23,122 nt of DNA from an uncultured Bacteroides sp. (GTDB taxonomy: Bacteria; Bacteroidota; Bacteroidia; Bacteroidales; Bacteroidaceae): contig CAUHML010000047.1 of NCBI GenBank assembly GCA_959606905.1, positions 1 to 23,122 on the forward strand, written 5' to 3'. Shown here one piece after another: positions 1 through 5,905 of the stretch. How positions within the stretch are numbered: the stretch's first letter is position 1; the number at the start of each line of letters is the position of its first letter. The notes beneath the pieces are model-generated. The model did no database searches and was not told the DNA's origin. It worked only from the letters and a program-made list of their open reading frames with translations. The translations under genes and the position numbers were made by a program.

Positions 1-1
1 C

Positions 2-145
2 GATGCCATGAGTAAAGATATGAAAAAACGAGGTTTCAAGTTCTTCGGAACTACGATTTGCTACGCCCATTTGCAAGCTTCAGGTTTTATCAACGATCAT
101 TTGACAGACTGTATTTGCCGGAAAGTTCCACAACAGAATTATTAA
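2..145 (+). CDS. tag: DNA-3-methyladenine glycosylase I, C-terminal end (partial)
   Basis: Only the last 47 codons lie in the window; the reading frame enters from the left edge and stops at TAA 143-145. The translation contains KKRGFKFFGTTICYAHLQA followed by GFINDHLTDC, which matches the conserved C-terminal block of Tag, the base-excision-repair enzyme that removes 3-methyladenine from alkylated DNA in the cytoplasm. The His and Cys of NDHLTDC have the HxxxC spacing of two of the four zinc ligands known in the E. coli enzyme. It is the only gene on the plus strand and converges on the PUL, so it is a chromosomal flank rather than part of the locus. No convincing intrinsic terminator follows; a 6-bp repeat around the stop (132-137/147-152) is too weak to call. 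Confidence 0.9.
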   Translation, partial: DAMSKDMKKRGFKFFGTTICYAHLQASGFINDHLTDCICRKVPQQNY

Positions 146-360
146 CTCTGTTAACACTATCATCACCTTTTATCGGAAACCTCAATATGTCTTTTCCTCC
201 TTTTCTTTTCGAGAAAAATAGCAACGATATGACAGCCGGGATTGAATTCAAGACTATAAGGGTATCTGTAATTCAATAGTTTCATGCATATATCTTGACT
301 GAGCCGAAAAGAAAGAGATGTTCTGTTCCCAGATTGCATAACAAGACATTTTTGGGCTTT

Positions 361-380
361 GTGAGAGCAGTTGCTCTCAC
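361..380. repeat. Perfect 9-bp inverted repeat GTGAGAGCA / TGCTCTCAC
   Basis: GTGAGAGCA (361-369) and TGCTCTCAC (372-380) are perfect reverse complements separated by 2 bases. The right arm is the first of three CTCTCACC words (374-381, 393-400, 405-412), and two ATGAGAG words follow in the opposite sense at 451-457 and 459-465. No T-tract follows on either strand, so it is not an intrinsic terminator. The function is unknown. Confidence 0.6.
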
Positions 381-499
381 CTTTTGGGGCATCTCTCACC
401 TCATCTCTCACCCTTTAAACGCTTTATTCATCGGGGGAAAGTGATAAAAGATGAGAGCATGAGAGATAAAATGTGTTTTTTGCATTGATAGGAGTAGTC

Positions 500-525
500 C
501 CGAAAGTTAACGGCATAACTTTCGG
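500..525. repeat. Perfect 10-bp hairpin CCGAAAGTTA / TAACTTTCGG
   Basis: CCGAAAGTTA (500-509) and TAACTTTCGG (516-525) are perfect reverse complements around a 6-base loop. Neither side carries a T-tract, which argues against a terminator. It lies 355 bases past the tag stop and about 395 bases past the susD1 stop. It could be an RNA hairpin or a protein-binding palindrome. Confidence 0.6.
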
Positions 526-687
526 AAACAATGGAAGAAACTTCCTAAACTTATGCTGTCAGTTTGTAAAAACCTCCCGTCGTGAAAGGGAAAATGTTCC
601 GAGGAAAGACAACCTGTTTTATACGAATGTTCATGCGGCACTTCATGAACGTTCACGTAGGACTATATATACGTCCGCGTGAGGTTA

Positions 688-701
688 CACATATATATGT
701 G
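688..701. repeat. 14-bp perfect palindrome CACATATATATGTG
   Basis: The 14 bases read identically on both strands. The palindrome lies about 220 bp beyond the 3' end of susD1, within a stretch of closely spaced palindromes. It could be a protein-binding site or simply an AT-rich structured sequence. Confidence 0.5.
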
Positions 702-773
702 GGAATCATCAATTTTTTGTTCATGTACAAAAACACAAGTTCCTATGCAAAAAAGATAAGGATGTTTTTTAAA

Positions 774-829
774 AACATAAGTTCATTTTAAAAAAAGAAC
801 AAGACCTTTTTAAAAAACGAACTTATGTT
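774..829 (-). terminator. Long hairpin, candidate terminator of the susC1-susD1 transcript
   Basis: The outer stem AACATAAGTTC (774-784) / GAACTTATGTT (819-829) is a perfect 11 bp. A small internal loop follows, then an inner 9-bp stem TTTTAAAAA (786-794) / TTTTTAAAA (807-815) with a 12-base loop. On the minus strand the hairpin is followed directly by a short T-run. It lies about 90 bases beyond the susD1 stop, so termination of the PUL transcript is plausible. The stem is AT-rich, which weakens the call. Confidence 0.45.
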
Positions 830-919
830 ATTTACCAACTTTTGCAAGCTAAATAACTTCTCTGCCAATCATCAAGATACACCTTCACCGGAAATCAAAC
901 TTCAGCCTGACAGGCACAC

Positions 920-2593
920 TTAATTGTAACCGGCATTTTGCCCGAACTCTTCTTTATTGATAATGGCATCCAGTTGAGTCTGAGGAATAGGACGTAGCAA
1001 ATGATGCTCTTTTATATTCACTTTCGCATCCGGATTGTATGCTTTTACTCTTTCCAGCAGCTTACCGGTACGCTTCAAATCGAACCAACGTTGCTGCTCT
1101 CCTCCCAACTCACGGGCCCGTTCATCCAAAATAAAATCCAATGTCAACTGTTCCGGCTTTATCTTCATGGCGGCTTCCTTGCCGGGAATAGCTGCTCTTC
1201 TCCTTACCTCATTGATATAAGATGTTCCAGAGGCATTATCGTTCAAGAATAATTCAGCCTCGGCAGCTATCAGATACAACTCAGCAAGACGAATGACCAC
1301 ACCATGTCTCACACTTCCCGTATAATTCACTGACTCACGAGACGGATCAAGGAATTTTTTGAAAGTCACATTCTGAACCCTATTCTTGACAGAGCCATCG
1401 GCATTGTAAACAAAATCCTTGTCTATGGTGATATAATCGTGTTTAGCTTCCTCTGCATCGGACACACTATATTTAGTAAAGAAAATAGCCGTATCTCCCG
1501 GTGAGATATAAGTACTGTTCGTATTGTTACAAATCCATGCCTGCTGGAACACATCATCATAACGGGCATCCATCTTTTCATCGAACAGGTTCAGATAATA
1601 CAGCGTAGGCATATATCTGTTGAAACTGCGACCATATTCTATGGAGCGCGTAACAGGTTTCTTACCGTCTTTATCGAGTACCTGATCATAACACATCACC
1701 CACAACAGATGTGAAGGGTTATTACCCGGTGTCCTCCAAATGATGGGGTTCCCGTCAGGACCTTCTTCAATGGAAGTTCCGAATATCTCACTCTTTGTGT
1801 ACATACAAACAAACACATTCTCTTTTACATCATTACATTTATAAATATCACAAAGGTCCGAATAATCTTCTGCCAAGCTATAATCATAATTGTTAATAAC
1901 ATTACGAGCATATTTCAACGCTTCCTCATAATTTTTATTATACAGATAAACGCGTGCCAGAAACGCTTCTGCCGCACCTTTGGTAGCACGCCCGTAATCG
2001 GAAGTGGAAACCGGTAATTTAGCCAACGCCTCTTTTAAATCGGCTATAATCTGAGTATAAAAATCCTCTTCGGACGAACGGTAAACGTAACCTGACGGCT
2101 CGGTACATTCTTCTGTCGTTAAATAAACACCTCCCCATGTCTCTACAATATGCCATAGATAAAGAGCCCGCAAGAAATAGGCTTCCCCCATACGGATATC
2201 TTTAACCGAAGCTGAAAGTTCAGAGCTAGGCAAACGGTTCAAGGCAGTGTTACAAGTATTCAATGCCGAATACAAACGTTCCCACTCTTTAGTTATCGCA
2301 TTGCTGGAACCTTGTAATGACGAGTTATAATCGGAAAGCTCAGCTTCGGCACAACCATTTCCCCGGGTAAATATATCCGTTCCCAACTCTGTCATTGATG
2401 TGGCATATTCCTGTCCATACCAAAAACGCAACGGTGTGTAACATGAGTTAATCAGAGCTTCCGCACCCGATTCGGTTTTATAAAAAGTATCAGCGGTCAA
2501 TCCGCTAGGATTTTCCTCTGTCAGGAAATCATTACATGAGCTCAAGGTTGCCGCCATACAGCTGAGCAAACACCATTTATATAATTTATTCAT
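920..2593 (-). CDS. SusD/RagB-family surface glycan-binding lipoprotein (pair 1)
   Basis: This 557-residue protein is an outer-membrane lipoprotein of the SusD/RagB family, which caps the barrel of a SusC-type transporter and captures oligosaccharides at the cell surface. The signal peptide ends in a lipobox LSSC with lipidated Cys20, followed by NDFLTEENPSG, a typical SusD mature start. The N-terminal half carries the helical, TPR-like SusD pattern (for example RMGEAYFLRALYLWHIVETW). The C-terminal part has the family blocks RLAELYLIAAEAEL, DERARELGGEQQRWFDLKR and LLRPIPQTQLDAI. Length is usual for the family. It starts 14 bases after the partner susC1 stop, so the two form a transcriptional and functional pair. 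It is the last gene of the locus. The family call is very safe; the ligand cannot be read from the sequence. Confidence 0.95.
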   Translation of the reverse strand: MNKLYKWCLLSCMAATLSSCNDFLTEENPSGLTADTFYKTESGAEALINSCYTPLRFWYGQEYATSMTELGTDIFTRGNGCAEAELSDYNSSLQGSSNAITKEWERLYSALNTCNTALNRLPSSELSASVKDIRMGEAYFLRALYLWHIVETWGGVYLTTEECTEPSGYVYRSSEEDFYTQIIADLKEALAKLPVSTSDYGRATKGAAEAFLARVYLYNKNYEEALKYARNVINNYDYSLAEDYSDLCDIYKCNDVKENVFVCMYTKSEIFGTSIEEGPDGNPIIWRTPGNNPSHLLWVMCYDQVLDKDGKKPVTRSIEYGRSFNRYMPTLYYLNLFDEKMDARYDDVFQQAWICNNTNSTYISPGDTAIFFTKYSVSDAEEAKHDYITIDKDFVYNADGSVKNRVQNVTFKKFLDPSRESVNYTGSVRHGVVIRLAELYLIAAEAELFLNDNASGTSYINEVRRRAAIPGKEAAMKIKPEQLTLDFILDERARELGGEQQRWFDLKRTGKLLERVKAYNPDAKVNIKEHHLLRPIPQTQLDAIINKEEFGQNAGYN

Positions 2594-2607
2594 ACCTGTT
2601 CGCTTGT

Positions 2608-5595
2608 TTAGAAATCAACATTAATACCAAATACTGCTTGTTTTGTCATCGGATAGCTCAAGGAGCCTCCTCGTTCGGGATCATAATTGTCTAAATGACT
2701 GAAAGTAAAGAAATTCTTTAATGAACAATAGATACGGATATTAGAAGCATGAATCTTCCCGATCCATGATTTAGGCAACTGATATCCCAAAGTGATTTCT
2801 TTAATCTTCAAATACGAACCATCCACGTATCCCAATGCATCTAATTTGGAAGAATCCGAATAACTTTTTTCCGGACGGGGAAATTCGTTAGTAGGATTCT
2901 CCGGAGTCCAATAGTTTACTTTAATACCCGGATCTCCCTGAATACGGTATGAGCCGTAACCGTTGGCTTCCGAATGTAACATTTGCCCTTGTCTCCAATA
3001 CATGAAAACGCGCAAATCAAAGTTCTTGTATTTGAATGTATTGTTCAACCCCATTACGAAATCGGGAGTTTCCGAGCCCAAGATGATACGGTCATTATCA
3101 TTGTCTATTGAACCATCCTTATTCTGGTCCTTTATTTTTATACGTCCCGGCTTCTCACCATACTTAGCCGCCTCCTCAGCTTCGTCAAGTTGCCAGATAC
3201 CGATTTTCTCCAATCCATAATGTGTCTTGATGGAATGCCCTACAAACCAACCGTTACTGATATCACGGTCAGTTCCATCTGCCAGCTCAGTAATTTTCTC
3301 TCTGTTCAAAGTAAATGTATAATCGGTATTCCAAGAGAAATCCTTTTGATTGAAATTTTGGGTATTAATAACTAATTCCACACCTTTATTCTCAGTTTTT
3401 CCTACATTATCCCATGCCAAAGAATATCCGGTAGAACTAGGTACTTTCTTCTGCATCAACAAATCTGATGTCTTTTGTTGATAAATATCCAATGAACCAC
3501 TGATACGGTTATTGAAGAAACCGAAGTCAATACCGATATTAGCCGTTGCTGTTTTTTCCCAGCCCAGATTATAATTCGGTGTCAAAGCTGGATAGTAGCC
3601 ATAGGCTCCGTTTTCCGTATTATTTATGAGATAAGCATACATGGTCTTTCCCAATCCTCCCTGAGTCTGATAGGCAGAAACAGCACTGTTTCCCGAAATA
3701 CCATAACTCAGCCGAAGTTTCAAATTGGAAAGTTGTTCTACGTTCTTCAAAAAATTCTCTTCATTCATACGCCAAGCCAAAGCCACAGATGGGAAGACCC
3801 CCCACTGATGATCTTTTGCCAATACAGATGAACCATCCTGACGCAAAGTCACAGTCATCAGGTATTTCTCATTGAATTTGTAGTTGATACGCCCAAAGAA
3901 AGATGCCATAGTGGTTTGTACATAACTGCTGGATATCTGCTGACTATCCTGCAAACCACCCAAATTATAAAACAACATAGTGGATGAAATAAGGTTATGC
4001 CCCGCACCCTTATATTCCTCGGCCACATTTTTATATAATGCGTTACCAGCCATCAGACTCAGATTATGTTTTCCTAATGTGAACGAATAAGCCAATGTAT
4101 TTTCCCACGACCAATTGACGTCACTATGATTGGTAGCATCCGCCAACGAATAATTTCCCGCTCCGTCTAACGTATATGTATCAGCAAAATGTCCTGTACG
4201 GATATCTTTCTTGTCAAAGCCAAAAGTAGAAGTCATTGTCAAGTCCTTGATAATGTTCCAGGTAGCCCCTACATTCCCCACCAAATGGCTGGTCAGCCGG
4301 TTATTTTTATAGGCTCCGGGAACTTCTTCGGCTATGGGGCTAATGGTCTGCCCATCATTAAAAGGAAGCACATTGATAGAACCATCTTCATTATATACAT
4401 CTCCATAGGGAGCGTAATAAATAGAACGGTTGAAAGGATCACGTCGGATATTCTGATCCAAATAGGTATATACCACATTGGCATTCAGTTTCAAGTTATC
4501 AGTGAGCTTATGCGATAAGGATAAGGTTGCATTATAACGGTCCATATCATCCATCTTCACCAAACCGTCTTCGGACATATATTCAAAAGCCAGATTGAAT
4601 GTTGTTTTCTCCGTACCATTTGAAATATTGACAGAATGGGACATCTGGCTACCCGTTTGCATCAGCATATCCACCCAGTCTACATTTTGATTGGATTTTA
4701 CCGCATCATAAGCAGAACCAAAAATTTTGGCATCATCTTCAGGACCTCCCCACTGGCCGTCCGTACGATAAGCCTCTCTCTTGAAGTCGGCCCATTCGGA
4801 CAAATTCATTCTATCGGGATAAGCAGCTACGGAATTGATGGAATAATAACCGTTATATGAAACCTTGGTCTTGCCTACAGCCCCTTTCTTTGTAGTGATC
4901 AAGATAACTCCGTTAGCACCGCGAGAACCATAAATAGCGGTGGAGGAAGCATCCTTCAGAATTTCCATGGATTCTATGACATTGGGATTGATATCAATAT
5001 CTGTCCCATAGGGCACTCCGTCTACAATAATCAGCGGAGCATTCGAAGCGTTCAATGACCGATTACCGCGAATGGAAAAGGACAAGCCCGAACCTGTCTG
5101 ACCACTTGATTTAGTCATATCCAGTCCAGCCACTTTCCCTTGCAGGCTTTCCAAAGCATTCGTCGTAGGAACAGCAATAATGTCCGCTTGCTTGATGGAG
5201 GTCATAGAACCGGTCAAGTCCCGTTTCTTTACAGTACCATAACCAATGACTACCACTTCATCCAATTCTTCCGTATCTTCTTTCAAAATTACCTTTACCG
5301 GAGTTCCCGGCTTAATGACAGCCTCTTGTGAAAGCATACCGATATAACTGATTTCCAATTTTTTCGTGTCCGCAGGGACCGACAAGGAGAAATTCCCCTC
5401 GAAATCGGTAATGGTTCCTATAGATGACTTCCCCGCCACTTTCACATTAGCACCGATGACAGGCTCACCGGTACTGTCTAGAACTGTACCTGTTACGGTA
5501 ACATTTTGTGCATAAACATTCCCGACACTCATCACCAGGAATGAAAGCACAAACAAAATAAACCTACTTTGTTTCATGTTCTTCATTGTTTTCAT
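2608..5595 (-). CDS. SusC/RagA-family TonB-dependent outer-membrane transporter (pair 1)
   Basis: This 995-residue transporter imports oligosaccharides across the outer membrane using TonB energy. A signal peptide (about residues 1-30, ending VYAQ) precedes a carboxypeptidase-regulatory-like beta-sandwich (about 32-105), the TonB-box region DEVVVIGYGT (112-121), the plug domain with IRGNRSLNASNAPLIIVDG and the SusC signature YGSRGANGVILITTKKG (ending about 238), and a long beta-barrel ending in a terminal Phe (GINVDF), as usual for outer-membrane proteins. Three in-frame start codons (Met1, Met4, Met7) all leave the signal peptide intact and none has a Shine-Dalgarno site, so the exact start is uncertain by up to six residues. 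The gene follows a 310-bp gap with inverted repeats and is partnered with the SusD 14 bases downstream. It differs from the second SusC of the locus in length and sequence, so the two pairs probably accept different ligands. Confidence 0.96.
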   Translation of the reverse strand: MKTMKNMKQSRFILFVLSFLVMSVGNVYAQNVTVTGTVLDSTGEPVIGANVKVAGKSSIGTITDFEGNFSLSVPADTKKLEISYIGMLSQEAVIKPGTPVKVILKEDTEELDEVVVIGYGTVKKRDLTGSMTSIKQADIIAVPTTNALESLQGKVAGLDMTKSSGQTGSGLSFSIRGNRSLNASNAPLIIVDGVPYGTDIDINPNVIESMEILKDASSTAIYGSRGANGVILITTKKGAVGKTKVSYNGYYSINSVAAYPDRMNLSEWADFKREAYRTDGQWGGPEDDAKIFGSAYDAVKSNQNVDWVDMLMQTGSQMSHSVNISNGTEKTTFNLAFEYMSEDGLVKMDDMDRYNATLSLSHKLTDNLKLNANVVYTYLDQNIRRDPFNRSIYYAPYGDVYNEDGSINVLPFNDGQTISPIAEEVPGAYKNNRLTSHLVGNVGATWNIIKDLTMTSTFGFDKKDIRTGHFADTYTLDGAGNYSLADATNHSDVNWSWENTLAYSFTLGKHNLSLMAGNALYKNVAEEYKGAGHNLISSTMLFYNLGGLQDSQQISSSYVQTTMASFFGRINYKFNEKYLMTVTLRQDGSSVLAKDHQWGVFPSVALAWRMNEENFLKNVEQLSNLKLRLSYGISGNSAVSAYQTQGGLGKTMYAYLINNTENGAYGYYPALTPNYNLGWEKTATANIGIDFGFFNNRISGSLDIYQQKTSDLLMQKKVPSSTGYSLAWDNVGKTENKGVELVINTQNFNQKDFSWNTDYTFTLNREKITELADGTDRDISNGWFVGHSIKTHYGLEKIGIWQLDEAEEAAKYGEKPGRIKIKDQNKDGSIDNDNDRIILGSETPDFVMGLNNTFKYKNFDLRVFMYWRQGQMLHSEANGYGSYRIQGDPGIKVNYWTPENPTNEFPRPEKSYSDSSKLDALGYVDGSYLKIKEITLGYQLPKSWIGKIHASNIRIYCSLKNFFTFSHLDNYDPERGGSLSYPMTKQAVFGINVDF

Positions 5596-5624
5596 TTATA
5601 GTATCATTTAAAGTTTTTAGCACT

Positions 5625-5632
5625 GCAAAGAT
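5625..5632 (-). promoter_or_regulatory. Possible -7 element of susC1
   Basis: On the minus strand the sequence CATCTTTG matches the Bacteroides -7 consensus TAnnTTTG except at the first base. It would start transcription about 22 bases before the susC1 start codon. No good -33 TTTG lies at the expected distance, as expected of an activator-dependent promoter. The match is weak on its own. Confidence 0.3.
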
Positions 5633-5644
5633 GAATAAAAACAA

Positions 5645-5691
5645 AAACCGGATATTGCATTATTCAGTCTAAGATTTATAAAATCCGGTTT
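5645..5691. repeat. Perfect 9-bp inverted repeat upstream of susC1 (candidate operator)
   Basis: AAACCGGAT (5645-5653) and ATCCGGTTT (5683-5691) are perfect reverse complements with a 29-base spacer. The repeat lies just upstream of the candidate susC1 -7 element, where an AraC-type activator would bind. The spacing is long for a hairpin but suits two half-sites bound by a dimer. Assigning it to the HTCS is inference. Confidence 0.45.
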
Positions 5692-5790
5692 GAGAATAAC
5701 AAAAACAGAGTTATCCGAATATAAATCGATTTAGGCTAACAGGAGGGAATCTGAAAATCCCGGCATTCTGTCTTTTTGCCATTCTAAACA

Positions 5791-5842
5791 TAATGAAGAA
5801 TCCGAATACACACACTATTTTGCGTTAACAGATTCTTCATTA
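5791..5842. repeat. Perfect 12-bp inverted repeat between GH3 and susC1
   Basis: TAATGAAGAATC (5791-5802) and GATTCTTCATTA (5831-5842) are perfect reverse complements with a 28-base spacer. It lies 64-115 bases beyond the GH3 stop. It could be a terminator-like stem for the enzyme operon, but it is AT-rich and no T-tract follows on the minus strand. It could equally be a second regulator half-site pair, since its spacing resembles the neighbouring 9-bp repeat. Confidence 0.4.
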
Positions 5843-5905
5843 CGTTCAAAAGACCAAAGTAAAAAGGGTAATGCAATATAGCTTTTTGAAGCTTTCTTAT
5901 TTTTC

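Larger units (their letters stand above)
146..919. other. 774-bp non-coding, palindrome-rich intergenic region
   Basis: No credible gene was found here. Short open frames exist on both strands but overlap repeats, lack ribosome binding sites and resemble no family I recognise. The stretch is full of secondary structure: a 9-bp inverted repeat at 361-380, TGAGAG words at 361-465, a 10-bp hairpin at 500-525, a 7-bp hairpin at 629-650, a 10-bp palindrome TGAACGTTCA at 646-655, a 14-bp palindrome at 688-701, a 7-bp hairpin at 714-733 and a long hairpin at 774-829. It separates the convergent tag gene and PUL and may hold terminators, a structured RNA or a decayed repeat element. Confidence 0.6.
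5596..5905 (-). promoter_or_regulatory. susC1 upstream regulatory region (no gene)
   Basis: This 310-bp gap between the GH3 stop and susC1 contains no gene. It holds a weak -7-like element, two perfect inverted repeats (5645-5691 and 5791-5842) and several ATCCG words (5683, 5713, 5800, with an inverted CGGAT at 5649). ATCCGAATA occurs twice, at 5713-5721 and 5800-5808. The size and content suggest that susC1-susD1 has its own activator-controlled promoter rather than depending only on read-through from GH3. That is inference; no footprint evidence exists here. Confidence 0.5.

Noticed and set aside
298..306. ACTGAGCCG shared with 22992-23000 as possible flanking repeats of the PUL
   Set aside because: A 9-base match is expected by chance in 23 kb, and it does not extend.
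163..411. 82-codon open frame on the minus strand in the tag-susD1 gap
   Set aside because: It begins with GTG inside the TGAGAG repeat cluster, has no ribosome binding site, is rich in Lys/Arg at the end and shows no recognisable domain.
500..525. Hairpin as an intrinsic terminator for tag
   Set aside because: The stem is good, but no T-tract follows on the plus strand and it is 355 bases past the stop codon.
473..791. Two overlapping 69-codon plus-strand open frames
   Set aside because: They run through the palindromes at 500-525, 629-650 and 688-701, overlap each other in different frames and resemble no family I know; the stretch reads as non-coding.
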